Source: Pseudoroseomonas cervicalis ATCC 49957
GTDB lineage: Bacteria; Pseudomonadota; Alphaproteobacteria; Acetobacterales; Acetobacteraceae
Length of the DNA stretch: 37,286 nt
Assembly (NCBI RefSeq): GCF_000164635.1
Contig: NZ_GG770777.1
Location: 1,652,058-1,689,343, forward strand
Reading direction: 5' to 3'
Positions 1 through 8,019 of the stretch are shown here, piece after piece. The notes beneath the pieces are model-generated. The model worked only from the letters and a program-made list of their open reading frames with translations, was not told the origin of the DNA and made no database searches. The translations under genes and the position numbers were made by a program. Within the stretch, counting starts at the first letter, position 1; every line of letters starts with the position of its first letter.

Positions 1-457
1 CCCCGCCGCCGCCCACGGTCGCGTTGATGGTGGCGCCGGGCGTCAGGCCGGTCAGCAGCCCCGCGCGGAACTCGCCGGCGCCGCCGCCGGAGCCGCCCGA
101 GACCGAGCCATTGCTGCCGCCGCCCCCACCGCCGCCCGCCCAGGCCAGCACCAGGCACTGCGTCTTGCCGAGCGGGACGGTCACCGCGCCCGACGACGTC
201 AGCACCGCGAATTGCAGCTGCGCGATCCGCCGCACGGCGGAAAGCAGCTGCGTGTTGCTGTTGGCCAGCGGCATGAAGCCCGCCGCCTCGATCACGCCGG
301 CCAGCTCCTCCTGCACACCGTTGAGCCACCAGGCCGGCACGCGGGTCGCCAGCACGCCGCCGACCGGGTCGCCCTCCGTGAAATAGCCGGTCGGGCCAGA
401 CAGGCTCGGCAGCGCCGGCAGCGCCGCGGCCGCGCTGGGATCCTGGATGCGCTTCAT
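1..457 (-). CDS. tail fibre / receptor-binding protein, N-terminal part (cut by window edge)
   Basis: The start is the ATG at 457, four bases after the stop of the gp48-like gene, which is where Mu-type phages place the fibre gene. The 152 residues seen begin MKRIQDPSAAAALPALPSLS. Next comes a helical segment around a WWLNGVQEEL core at about residue 50, a common base for joining a fibre to the baseplate. From about residue 105 the chain is nearly pure Gly/Ser, a glycine-rich domain of the kind found in phage tail fibres that forms exposed loops for host contact. The C-terminal tip, which sets host range, lies beyond the left edge. The position and low-complexity Gly tract support the call. 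The exact fibre family cannot be named from this fragment. Confidence 0.7.
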   Translation of the reverse strand, partial: MKRIQDPSAAAALPALPSLSGPTGYFTEGDPVGGVLATRVPAWWLNGVQEELAGVIEAAGFMPLANSNTQLLSAVRRIAQLQFAVLTSSGAVTVPLGKTQCLVLAWAGGGGGGGSNGSVSGGSGGGAGEFRAGLLTGLTPGATINATVGGGG

Positions 458-461
458 GGGG

Positions 462-1070
462 TCAGCTCCCGTAGGAAAAGAGCACCACGGTGTGGGCAGG
501 GACGAGCTGCCGCAGGGTGCATTCAAGGGAGGCGTTGCCCCAGGTCGCCAGGGCATCGCCGGCTTGGCTCTGGCCCGCACGAAAGCGGACCACGGTTGTC
601 TGCGGGGCGCGCACGCGCCAGGCATTCGCCCAGGCCTCACCGCACAGCGGCTGGCCGGCGCGCAGCGATCCGGCGCGCGCGGGGGCGAATTCCTCGATCG
701 TGATCTGGTAGCCGAGGGCGGCAGCGACGCCGATGAAGTAGGGCACCGACTGGCCGCCCTGGGCGGTCAGCCGCGCCACCACCTGGGCCCGTCGCTGCTG
801 CAGGCTGCCGGCGCCATCACCCGTGCTGCACTGGTCCGGCAGGCCGAGCGTCTCCTCCCAATCCGGCAGCAGCTCCAGCGCGGTCGCGGGGAACGCGTCG
901 GCCAGGACGGCGAGCGCCCGGGCATGCAGGCGGGCCACGCCCGTCGCCAGCCCGGATGCAACCCGGCCCTGGTCGGAGCCTGCATCCCGCCGCCAGATCA
1001 CGCCGCGCGGCAGCAGCGCCAGGAGCGCCGCCCGATAGTCGGCGGCGCTGCGCGCGAACCGAGCTGTCAT
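462..1070 (-). CDS. Mu gp48 / YmfQ-like baseplate protein (DUF2313)
   Basis: The protein has 202 residues. The N-terminal half carries the family signature: a short helix, then LLPRGVIWRRDAGS near residue 20, a helical stretch of Ala/Arg, and ELLPDWEETLGLPDQC near residue 65. The second half repeats the usual layout with a conserved Cys and a C-terminal TVVLFSYGS. In Mu-like phages gp48 works with the gp47 wedge protein at the baseplate rim and next to the fibre. Here it sits between gp47 and the fibre gene, as expected. The start is ATG at 1070, five bases from the preceding stop, so it is probably translated by coupling. Confidence 0.9.
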   Translation of the reverse strand: MTARFARSAADYRAALLALLPRGVIWRRDAGSDQGRVASGLATGVARLHARALAVLADAFPATALELLPDWEETLGLPDQCSTGDGAGSLQQRRAQVVARLTAQGGQSVPYFIGVAAALGYQITIEEFAPARAGSLRAGQPLCGEAWANAWRVRAPQTTVVRFRAGQSQAGDALATWGNASLECTLRQLVPAHTVVLFSYGS

Positions 1071-1075
1071 GGCGG

Positions 1076-2176
1076 TCAGCTCCAGACGATGGTGCCGAGC
1101 ACCGGAAGATGGCCGGCCGGCATCACGATGCTGGTCACCGGCTCGACCAGGGTGAACCGCTCGACGCCGGCCGCGGCACTGATCGCGCTGGTGATGTCGC
1201 TGGTGTAGATCGTGCCGCCCGGGACGCCCTTGCGGCGCAGCATGCCGATCAGCGAGGCGCGGATCGCCGCGCGGGTGGCCGCGCTGTCGACCTGCAGGTC
1301 ACCGATCTCCAGATCCAGCACATGGGGCACCGGCGCCACGACGCGAACCAGCGCCGTGACCGGCCGCAGCGGATAGACGTGGTCGGCCACCGCCAACTGG
1401 TCACCGGTCGCCGGCACGCCGCGCGTCTCCGCGCTGGCGACGCCATCGGAGCCCTGCGGGAATCCATCATGGGCAGCCTGGGCATCGTCGAGCATGACGT
1501 AGACCACGACCTCCGGCGACTGGCCGCGCCGCACCCAGGCGCGGGTGACGCCCGGCACCTCCAGCGCCCAGGCCAGGTAGTCCCGCTCCGCGCCGCCCTG
1601 CGGCGGCGCCTGAAAGCGCGCCAGCATGCGGCTGCGGACCGATTCCTGGTCTTCTTCATCGGCGCCGCCGGTCATGGCGCTGGCGGCGATGCCCGCGGCG
1701 TTGACGCCCGTGATGGCCGCCGAGATGACCATGGGCTGAGCGGAGGCGCCATTGCCAGCCGCTCCCGGCTCCACCGCCTCCACCGGCACGACCACCAGGC
1801 CGTCGCTGCCGACGGTGCCGAGCGCCGTGGTGCGGAAGGCCTGGCCATCCAGCGGCCGCGTCACCGGCGTGCCCTCGGGCAGCAGCGCGCCCGGGGTGCC
1901 GGTGAATTCCGCCGTTCCCGCCGCTGCCGCCGGCGGCACGGCCGCGATACCAACCAGCGCCGCCCAGCCGGCCAGGTATTCGTCGCGGGCGGTAACCGGC
2001 ACCGCCATGCGGGCGATCCAGTCGAGATACCCGTAGACGCCATGCAGCAGGCCAGCCAGGGCCTTGGCCAGGATGCCCAGCAGCGAGGCGCGCAGGACCA
2101 TCCCGCCCGTCGCCTCGCCCGCATCGTTGCGCGCCTGCTGCACCAGGGCCGTCAGCGTCGGCCGCTCATAGGGCAT
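1076..2176 (-). CDS. baseplate J-like wedge protein (Mu gp47 / P2 gpJ family)
   Basis: The protein has 366 residues, the usual length for the family. It opens with MPYERPTLTALVQQARNDAG, typical of baseplate J proteins. It continues with a hydrophobic helix, TARDEYLAGWAALVGI near residue 65, and an FRTTALGTVGSDG beta section near residue 115. A GAAGNG motif near residue 138 is the family hallmark (usually GxxGNV or similar). In contractile tails this protein builds the baseplate wedges that connect the hub to the fibres and trigger sheath contraction. The gene follows gp46 with a one-base gap and precedes gp48 by five bases. Confidence 0.95.
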   Translation of the reverse strand: MPYERPTLTALVQQARNDAGEATGGMVLRASLLGILAKALAGLLHGVYGYLDWIARMAVPVTARDEYLAGWAALVGIAAVPPAAAAGTAEFTGTPGALLPEGTPVTRPLDGQAFRTTALGTVGSDGLVVVPVEAVEPGAAGNGASAQPMVISAAITGVNAAGIAASAMTGGADEEDQESVRSRMLARFQAPPQGGAERDYLAWALEVPGVTRAWVRRGQSPEVVVYVMLDDAQAAHDGFPQGSDGVASAETRGVPATGDQLAVADHVYPLRPVTALVRVVAPVPHVLDLEIGDLQVDSAATRAAIRASLIGMLRRKGVPGGTIYTSDITSAISAAAGVERFTLVEPVTSIVMPAGHLPVLGTIVWS

Positions 2177-2177
2177 G

Positions 2178-2615
2178 CTAGACCCCCTGCCAGGCTATGG
2201 AGACGGCGACCTCTTGCCGGTCGGTCCCGCGGGTGATGGTGATGCGCGCGGCCAGGCGATCGCGCGTCTGCCACTCGGCTGCGATGGCGATGGCGTCGGC
2301 CAGGCCATCCTCTTTGAGCCAGGCGAGCGCCTCGGCCATGTAGCTCTCCGCCAGCCGGAGCGTGTCGCGGGTGCGGGCGTGTCGCCGCAGCAGCCAGAGG
2401 CGCGAGCCGATCGGCTCATCACCATCCCCCCACCACCCGCGCGGATCGGTGTCGCCGAGCGGCAGCCGGTCATCCGGCCGGGCACGCGCATCGGTGAAGA
2501 GGCTGACCAGCACCGCCGTGTGGATGCCCGGCGCCATGGCGAGCTGGCCGCCCGGCAGGATCTGCCAATCCGCCGCGGTGCGCTCGACATCCCAGGCGAT
2601 TGCGATGTCGCTCAT
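2178..2615 (-). CDS. Mu gp46-like baseplate protein
   Basis: The protein has 145 residues. It begins with a beta-rich MSDIAIAWDVERTAADWQ and carries VLVSLFTDARARPDD and GDTDPRGWWGD in the middle. These match the gp46 family pattern of an early LxT(D/A)RA segment followed by a short Asp-Pro-Arg-Gly-Trp-Trp stretch. The rest is LWLLRR, a helical block and a final beta strand ending in AWQGV. In phage Mu, gp46 lies between the spike and the wedge protein and belongs to the baseplate. The stop of gp45 overlaps this start by four bases (ATGA at 2612-2615), a sign of coupled translation. Confidence 0.9.
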   Translation of the reverse strand: MSDIAIAWDVERTAADWQILPGGQLAMAPGIHTAVLVSLFTDARARPDDRLPLGDTDPRGWWGDGDEPIGSRLWLLRRHARTRDTLRLAESYMAEALAWLKEDGLADAIAIAAEWQTRDRLAARITITRGTDRQEVAVSIAWQGV

Positions 2616-3097
2616 GCCGGCGGCCCGCTGGTGCCGCTGCCCGGATCGACGCCGCTATGCACATGCTCGCGCAGCGACACGCCGCCGGCGATCACGTCGC
2701 CGGTCACCTCCAGCAGCGGCGCCTCGACCACCACGCGCGCGGCGGCGCGCAGCAGGATCTCGCCACCCTTGCGCAGATGGATCAGCGTGCCGTCATTGGT
2801 GTGCAGGGCCACCTCGCCCTCGGCGAGATCGACCTGGTATCGCCGGTCATTGGTCGCCACGACGACGCCGCCGGTGCGGTTGCCGGCCACGAACAGCACC
2901 AGCGCGTCGGCGCCGACCGGCGGCCGCGACGCGATGCCGAATTGCGCCATCATCGGGGTGCCGTCGCGCCCCTCCGTGTCGTCGAAGCGAAGCTGCAGCA
3001 GCCGGATGCCGGCGCCGTTGCGGCTGGCCGCGACACGGGCGTAGCCGATCATGGACAGCACGCGCCCGAAGAGGCGCTGCGTCGCGGAATCGCTCAT
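2612..3097 (-). CDS. central tail spike / baseplate assembly protein (Mu gp45, gpV-like)
   Basis: The protein has 161 residues. Residues 1 to about 75 form the OB-fold-like base with GRVLSMIGYARVAASRNGAG. A beta-helix stem follows, seen as alternating short strands (DLAEGEVALHTNDGTLIHL). The C-terminus HVHSGVDPGSGTSGPP is the apex of a membrane-piercing spike. In Mu and P2 spikes the HxH motif at this point binds an iron ion at the trimer tip. The protein punctures the outer membrane when the sheath contracts. It overlaps both neighbours by four bases (ATGA), so the baseplate block is read as a coupled set. Confidence 0.94.
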   Translation of the reverse strand: MSDSATQRLFGRVLSMIGYARVAASRNGAGIRLLQLRFDDTEGRDGTPMMAQFGIASRPPVGADALVLFVAGNRTGGVVVATNDRRYQVDLAEGEVALHTNDGTLIHLRKGGEILLRAAARVVVEAPLLEVTGDVIAGGVSLREHVHSGVDPGSGTSGPPA

Positions 3098-4230
3098 GGA
3101 GCCAGTCCCCCGGTGTCGGTCGTGGGCGGCGTGGGATTGGCGTCGAGCGCCTGCCCCACCTGCCAGTCATAGGGCTGCAGCACCACCGGCTCGGCCGCGT
3201 AGGCCTCGGGCGGCATCAGCACGAGGTCGGCATGCGTGCCTTCCTGCCCACGGCGATAGGTCACCTCGGCGATGATCCAGGCGCGGTCGGGCAGCTTGAG
3301 CGCCGGCAGGTGGACCGTGGCCAGCCGGCCGGGCTCCCATAGCTGCCCGGCGGCGTCTCGCCAGGAATCGCAGGTGATGCTCACCGCCTGCGACCGCCCG
3401 AAGCGCCGCGTGGCCTCCCACTCGGCGCGGCGCTGCGCGATATCCTCGCCGCTCTGCATCTGCTCTGACACGAAGACGCGCGGCCGGAAGCGCGGCACGC
3501 CCTGGTCCCTCGCCCGGCCGCGCACGTTGTAGTCGAGCGGCCCACCGACCGCGCCAGCCAGGTCCTGCAGCACGTCGACGGACATCACAACCGCCTCGTA
3601 ATGGCTGTAGCGCTGGTCCATCGCGAAGGTGACCATGGCGGTCTCGACATTGATGCCCTGCACGAAGCCGCTGGCATGCCGATCCTTGCCGGCCTTGCCG
3701 ATGACGATGCGGCCCTGCGCATCCTCGTAGGCCAGCATGCCGGCATACCGGGCGACCCGATCGATGATCTCCCAGCCCGTCTCCGTCAGGGCGACGTTGA
3801 ACTGCGGAAGCACCGGCCCCTCGCCATCGGGGGCCAGCACCTGCAGGCCGAAGGGCGCCGCGAGCTGGCGGGCCAGCGCCGCCGCGCTTGCGAAGCTGAC
3901 CTGCCCGCGCACATCGCGCAGCCAGGCCTGGCAGTCGACCAAATCCTGTGCCTTGCCTCGGCCGGTGACGCGCACCTCATGGTGTCGGGCGCCGATCTCG
4001 AGCTGGACGCGGTCGACATAGCCGGTCAGCGCCACATCCTGGCCGATCCGCACCGTGCAGGGTTGCCCGGGCTGCACCGAGATGGCACTCGGCTCCCCGG
4101 GATATCGCTCGGTCACCAGCAGGTCGAAGTCGCTCGGTGTCCGCTCCAGCCCCCGCGCCAGCCTGACATTTTTCCAGCCGGTCAGCCGCTGGCCGCCGAC
4201 CGTCAGGGTCAGCTCGCCATTGTCCGTCAT
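3094..4230 (-). CDS. baseplate hub protein (Mu gp44 / gpP)
   Basis: The protein has 378 residues. The chosen start is the ATG at 4230, giving MTDNGELTLTVGGQRLTGWK. An upstream extension is possible, but it would read through the preceding gene in another frame and has no family character. The N-terminus shows the hub pattern: a barrel beginning with a beta strand, WKNVRLARGLERTPSDFDL, and RYPG. A second barrel follows around TVRIGQDVALTGYVDRV. A GYARxx-like segment (DRVARYAGMLAY, about residue 175) and DWQVGQALDAN at the end are also typical. The protein forms the trimeric hub under the tube that carries the gp45 spike. It overlaps gp45 by four bases. Confidence 0.93.
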   Translation of the reverse strand: MTDNGELTLTVGGQRLTGWKNVRLARGLERTPSDFDLLVTERYPGEPSAISVQPGQPCTVRIGQDVALTGYVDRVQLEIGARHHEVRVTGRGKAQDLVDCQAWLRDVRGQVSFASAAALARQLAAPFGLQVLAPDGEGPVLPQFNVALTETGWEIIDRVARYAGMLAYEDAQGRIVIGKAGKDRHASGFVQGINVETAMVTFAMDQRYSHYEAVVMSVDVLQDLAGAVGGPLDYNVRGRARDQGVPRFRPRVFVSEQMQSGEDIAQRRAEWEATRRFGRSQAVSITCDSWRDAAGQLWEPGRLATVHLPALKLPDRAWIIAEVTYRRGQEGTHADLVLMPPEAYAAEPVVLQPYDWQVGQALDANPTPPTTDTGGLAP

Positions 4231-4240
4231 GCCATGGCTC

Positions 4241-4804
4241 CTACCGGGCCAGGGCGCGGTAGCTCCCCGGCATGAAATTGGGATCGGCGGCGCCGGCGTA
4301 GTTGGCCAGCTCGTTGGCGCGGTCGGGATCGGCGTAGTAGCGATGCGCCTGCACCAGCGCCGGCACCGGACCGGGCGAGAGGATGTCGCGCAGCGCCGGC
4401 AGCTCGGCGGCGCGGCTGGTGATGTCCGACCACACCGCGACCCGCAGCGCGCGCAGCGCCGCCACGGTCTGGTCCTCCCCGGCGTCGCCGGCCACGAGGA
4501 TCTCGGCATCGATGGCCTCGACCATCTGCGCCCGCAGCACCACCGCCTCGTCATAGGAGCGCGGCTGCGCCGCAGCCGCCGCCCGGGCGGCCTCGGCCAG
4601 GGCGGCGCGGCGCATCACGGCCTGCACCGCCGCCTGCGCCGCCGCCTCCGCTAGGCCGATCGGATCGCCGGCCGTGGGGGCGGAGGCGATACCGCGCGCC
4701 AGCGTCAGCAGCAGCCGCACCTGGTCGGCGGGATCGTCGGCCACATCGCGCAGCGCCGCGGCGAGCCGGCGCGCACCGGCGGCGAAATCGTCCGTCGCTG
4801 TCAT
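4241..4804 (-). CDS. Mu gp43-type protein, C-terminal part encoded as a separate gene
   Basis: The 187 residues are mainly helical and Ala-rich. The last 80 match the C-terminal end of full-length gp43 / DNA circularisation proteins as I know them: RSYDEAVVLRAQMVEAIDAE, then ALRALRVAVWSDI, LPALRDI, an HRYYADPDRANELA block and a closing NFMPGSYRAL. The following gene is the hub, as in Mu. The upstream gene at 4801-5553 ends where the conserved N-terminal domain ends. So the single Mu gene appears here as two genes joined by an ATGA overlap (4801-4804). Either a real split or a sequencing error could cause this. The tidy overlap favours a real split. Confidence 0.75.
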   Translation of the reverse strand: MTATDDFAAGARRLAAALRDVADDPADQVRLLLTLARGIASAPTAGDPIGLAEAAAQAAVQAVMRRAALAEAARAAAAAQPRSYDEAVVLRAQMVEAIDAEILVAGDAGEDQTVAALRALRVAVWSDITSRAAELPALRDILSPGPVPALVQAHRYYADPDRANELANYAGAADPNFMPGSYRALAR

Positions 4805-5553
4805 AGGCGTCCCGCCAATCTCTCGAGGTTGCGCCCGGCGCTGGTCACCGCCTGCCGGGCCTGGGTCACCCGCGCCAGCGAGGACTGCACGGTGCGCAGC
4901 GGATCGGTCGCGCTGCGCATGCCCCGCGCGAAGCGGCTCAGCGCCCTGCCCTGCCCCGGCACCAGCGAGCCGACGGCATTGACCACCGAGGCCGCATCCC
5001 CCGCCAGGCGCTGCGCCTGGCCGGTCCAGCGGCCGACCGTGCTGACAGCCTGCCGCACCACCTCGCCGCCCTGGCGCAGCGCGGTGGTGGCCGCGCTGCC
5101 GAAATCACCCGCCGCCGCCAGATCCAGGGCGCTCGCGGCGTCGAACACCTGCGAGAGGCCGTCGAACAGGCCGGTCGGAAAGCTCGCCTGGCCGGGCTCG
5201 ACGAAGACCATGGCGAGCTCGACAACCCGGCCCTCCTCCGTGCGCTCGGAGGTGGCCAGGCTGATCATCGAGACGAGCTGCAGGCCGAGCGTGGGATGCA
5301 CCAGCTCGCCCGGGCCCTCTTCCTCGGCCGCCGCGATGAACTCATCCTTCTGGGCGAGAGCATCGTCGCCGGTCAGGTAGCCGAGCACGCGCAGCTCGCG
5401 CGGCCCCCGCCCGAGATCCTCGATCCACACCTGGTCCCGGTAGGGGTATTCGTGCCGGGTGGTGCGCCGCCCGAACTGCGCATCGTTTTGCCGCACGAAA
5501 AACGGCAGCCCGCGCCAGGAGGCGGGATAGAGGCTGTCCTGCCATGCGCTCAT
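4801..5553 (-). CDS. Mu gp43-like DNA circularisation protein, N-terminal domain (DNA_circ_N)
   Basis: The protein has 250 residues. Residues 1 to about 125 match the DNA_circ_N family closely: MSAWQDSLYPASWRGLPFFV, RRTTRHEYPYRD near residue 30, RELRVLGYLTGDDALAQKDE, and a long helix and strand ending in ELAMVFVEPGQ. The C-terminal half is an Ala-rich helical region. Despite the family name, in contractile tails this protein is a tail or baseplate component lying between tape measure and hub genes. Full family members are usually well over 400 residues. Here the missing part is found in the next gene (4241-4804). It overlaps the tape measure gene by four bases. Confidence 0.9.
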   Translation of the reverse strand: MSAWQDSLYPASWRGLPFFVRQNDAQFGRRTTRHEYPYRDQVWIEDLGRGPRELRVLGYLTGDDALAQKDEFIAAAEEEGPGELVHPTLGLQLVSMISLATSERTEEGRVVELAMVFVEPGQASFPTGLFDGLSQVFDAASALDLAAAGDFGSAATTALRQGGEVVRQAVSTVGRWTGQAQRLAGDAASVVNAVGSLVPGQGRALSRFARGMRSATDPLRTVQSSLARVTQARQAVTSAGRNLERLAGRL

Positions 5554-7610
5554 GGTCCGCTCCCTGGCATGGCCCGCTCGATCCGCGGCGCGCCGACATC
5601 CAGACCTGGGGCGCTGCGCACCTCGGCCGTGGTCCCAGGCGGCGCGCCGCGCAGGGTGATGTCGACGCGCGCAGCCGGCGCGGCCTGGGATTGTGGCGCC
5701 GCAGCCGGCGGTGCCGGGGCCTGCGGTGCCGCCTGCTGCCGCAGCCGGGGCAGCAGGCCCTCGGCCGTGTTCGCGCGGTTCTGCGCCTCACCGAAGCGGC
5801 CCGCCGGCTTCTCGTAGAAGAGCGAGATGGCGGCTGCCGCCTCCGCCGCCGTCCGGGCATTGAGCAGCGCGATGCGTGCCTGTCGGTGCGTCCCGCGCAG
5901 CTCATGCTCGATGAAGCCCAGCTGATCCTCGAAGCTGGATTGGCGGATGTCGCGGCCGGACCAGCGGCGAAAATCCTCCTGCCGCTCCGGGTGCCACTGC
6001 GCGACGCCATAGGCGCGGCCATTGTCGCCCACCGCCTGGTGGTCGAGATTGGCCCCGCTCTCGTGCCGGAGGTTGGCGACAATGCCGGCCGCCTGCTCCG
6101 GGGTGTAGCCGCGCCCCAGAAAATACTCGTAGGCCTGCCGTTGGCGCGGCGTTGGCGCGGAATCGGCCGGCCCGGCCCCGAGGCGCGAGGACGGGACACC
6201 ACCGCCGGGGGTCAGCCGGCGGTTCAGGAACGGATTGAGGCTCGACAGCGGGTTGCTGCGGTCCGTCAGCCCCTCGAACAGCTTCCCGGCGCCGCAGACA
6301 CCCATCGCGATACCGGCAATCGTGGCTCCGCCGCTGAGGCCGAGGAGCCGCAGAGCCCAAAGCGGCAGTCTGATCGAAGCAAGCGATGTGAGGCGTCCGA
6401 CTATGCCGGTCAAAGGCGCCAGAACGTTCAGCGCCAGCGATCCGCCGTCTGCACTTGCGCCCCCAGCCGCAGATGCGGCCGCCGCGCCACCAATACCAAG
6501 CAGCATGAGCGCCCAGATGGGCAGCCTTATCCCAGCCAGAGCCGACACTCGCCCCACAATTCCGATCAGCGGCGCCAAGATGCTCAGCGTCAGCACGCCA
6601 CCCAGGGCAATCGCGGCGTTTTTCCACCCTCCGAACAGATCAACGGCGCTCTGAGTGGCCGCCGCCATGCTGGAAATGCTCTCGGCCAGCTTGGCGGGGC
6701 CGCCGGAGGTCATCCAGCCATCGATGGCGGCCGCGATACGCCGCACCGCGGCCTGACCGCCATCGGCGGAGGTGATCCAGTCGGTCATCCGGCTCACGAT
6801 GCCGGTCAGCGCCGGCGCCAGGGACACGGTCAGCGCCGCGACCAGCCCCTGACTGGCCAGGACCAGCCGCGCCTGGGCCACGCGGGCCGCCTCCGCCCGG
6901 GCGACGCCCTCCTCCGAGATGACGCCATAGCGCCGCGCCTCGCGCGTCAGCTCCCGCAGGCCGGCGCTGCCCCGCTGGAGCAGCGGCAGCATGTCCGGCG
7001 AGATACCGAGCGCGCCCAGAACGCGCCCCTGCAGGCGCGGATCACGGATGCGGGCAATCTGGTCGGCGACCTCCGGCAGCACTTCGGCGGCCGTGCGGGC
7101 TTGGCCACTGGCATCGTGCAGCCGGATGCCCAGCAGACGCAAATACTGCAGCGCCTCCATGTTCCGGCCGCCGACGGCATCGCTCAGCGCCTGGCCCAAC
7201 CCCTGCAGGCTCGAGGTCATGCCCTCAGCCGAGCCGCCGGCCAGCACCGCGGCGCCCTGTAGGGCCTGGAGCTGGCCGGCGGTCATCTGCAGCCGCGCCG
7301 CCTCGGTCGCCAGCCGCGAGCCGAAGGTGGCCCAGCTGCTGGTCATCCGGACAATGCCGGCGATCGTGCCGATGCCGGCCAGAGCGGCCAGCGGCGGCGC
7401 CAGGTCGGCGGCGACGCGACCGACCGAGCGCAGCCCGGCGGCAAGCTTGGTGGCACCCGTCGCGTCACCCAGGCTGCGCACGCTGGCCGAGAGGCGGCCC
7501 AGCGCCAGGGACGGCATCCGGGCCGCCGCGGCGATCTGCCGCAGCGGGCCGGAGGCGCGATCGCGGGCGCTGATGGTGACGCTGAGCGCCTGCTGTGCGC
7601 TACCGCTCAT
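5550..7610 (-). CDS. tail tape measure protein with C-terminal tail-lysozyme domain
   Basis: The protein has 686 residues, starting at ATG 7610. The first 300 are long amphipathic helices, with LSVTISARDRASGPLRQI at the start and RLQMTAGQLQALQGAA near 110. Residues about 335-450 are hydrophobic and include a 52-residue period repeated twice. The second half ends in a lysozyme-like domain at about residues 485-625, including RGYTPEQAAGIVANLRHES with a probable catalytic Glu in HES and AYGVAQWHPER. It matches phage tail lysozyme / transglycosylase-like domains used to open peptidoglycan during DNA entry. The protein sets tail length and is delivered through the tube. A short Ala/Pro-rich tail follows the lysozyme. 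Confidence 0.92.
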   Translation of the reverse strand: MSGSAQQALSVTISARDRASGPLRQIAAAARMPSLALGRLSASVRSLGDATGATKLAAGLRSVGRVAADLAPPLAALAGIGTIAGIVRMTSSWATFGSRLATEAARLQMTAGQLQALQGAAVLAGGSAEGMTSSLQGLGQALSDAVGGRNMEALQYLRLLGIRLHDASGQARTAAEVLPEVADQIARIRDPRLQGRVLGALGISPDMLPLLQRGSAGLRELTREARRYGVISEEGVARAEAARVAQARLVLASQGLVAALTVSLAPALTGIVSRMTDWITSADGGQAAVRRIAAAIDGWMTSGGPAKLAESISSMAAATQSAVDLFGGWKNAAIALGGVLTLSILAPLIGIVGRVSALAGIRLPIWALMLLGIGGAAAASAAGGASADGGSLALNVLAPLTGIVGRLTSLASIRLPLWALRLLGLSGGATIAGIAMGVCGAGKLFEGLTDRSNPLSSLNPFLNRRLTPGGGVPSSRLGAGPADSAPTPRQRQAYEYFLGRGYTPEQAAGIVANLRHESGANLDHQAVGDNGRAYGVAQWHPERQEDFRRWSGRDIRQSSFEDQLGFIEHELRGTHRQARIALLNARTAAEAAAAISLFYEKPAGRFGEAQNRANTAEGLLPRLRQQAAPQAPAPPAAAPQSQAAPAARVDITLRGAPPGTTAEVRSAPGLDVGAPRIERAMPGSGP

Positions 7611-7773
7611 GTTGCCCCCTCCACGCTTCCTGGCGGCGCAGTCGTTCGCTGGTGCTGACCCAGGCCAGCAATTCCCACCAGGTCAGGCTGTCGGCGTCGC
7701 GCGGCCCCCATCCGCAGCGGATGGAGGTCTCCCGCGCTACTTCGCGCCAGTCGGCGGGGAGGGCGGAATAAAA
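7600..7773 (-). CDS. tail assembly chaperone, second part (GpE-like) made by probable -1 frameshift
   Basis: In the -1 frame relative to the gp41-like gene an open frame runs past that gene's TAG stop (7737-7739) to a TAG at 7600. It contains no ATG, GTG or TTG that could serve as its own start for over 200 bases upstream. The product after the shift reads SALPADWREVARETSIRCGW and later DSLTWWELLAWV, with Arg/Glu at the end. This resembles the short GpE-type domain placed after tail chaperones. Possible slip points are the run of four T at 7770-7773 (minus strand) and the C-rich run at 7756-7763. The end overlaps the tape measure start by 11 bases. The exact shift site is not determined. Confidence 0.65.
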   Translation of the reverse strand, partial: FYSALPADWREVARETSIRCGWGPRDADSLTWWELLAWVSTSERLRRQEAWRGQHER

Positions 7774-8018
7774 CGCGCGAAGAAGTCGGCCGCCTGGGTC
7801 ACGACGCGGATCGGGAGCTTGGACACCGCGGGGATCGGCAGGCCGGAGCAGAGCGAGATGAGCTTCTGCGTCTGCTCCAGATCCGTCTTGGCCTTCATCA
7901 TCTCGATCATGTCGCCGATGGTCGGCTCCCGCAGCGTCAGCTCGGAGTATTCGGCGCCATTGGCGGCGACCGGCTGCGGCAGCGTGATGGTCAGCGTGTC
8001 GTCCATGTGTTCGGTCAT
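7737..8018 (-). CDS. tail assembly chaperone (Mu gp41-like, Phage_TAC family)
   Basis: The protein has 93 residues. It starts with a beta strand rich in T/L (DTLTITLPQPVAANGAEYSE), then LTLREPTIGDMIEMMKAK and the helical LISLCSGLPIPAVSKLP, ending in DFFARFIPPSPP. These features fit the FluMu gp41 chaperone family. The protein binds the tape measure during tail assembly and is not kept in the virion. It sits between tube and tape measure genes, exactly as in Mu. A longer form made by frameshifting is expected in this family, and an open -1 frame is present (7600-7773). Confidence 0.88.
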   Translation of the reverse strand: MTEHMDDTLTITLPQPVAANGAEYSELTLREPTIGDMIEMMKAKTDLEQTQKLISLCSGLPIPAVSKLPIRVVTQAADFFARFIPPSPPTGAK

Positions 8019-8019
8019 G

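Noticed and set aside
5544-7262. Long open frame on the plus strand (over 570 codons) opposite the tape measure gene
   Set aside because: Arg/Gly/Gln/His-rich product with no domain, and the opposite strand encodes a recognisable tape measure. High GC keeps antisense frames open.
5550-7610. Lysis endolysin encoded in the window
   Set aside because: The only lysozyme-like domain is fused to the tape measure and fits DNA entry. No holin or free endolysin is seen.
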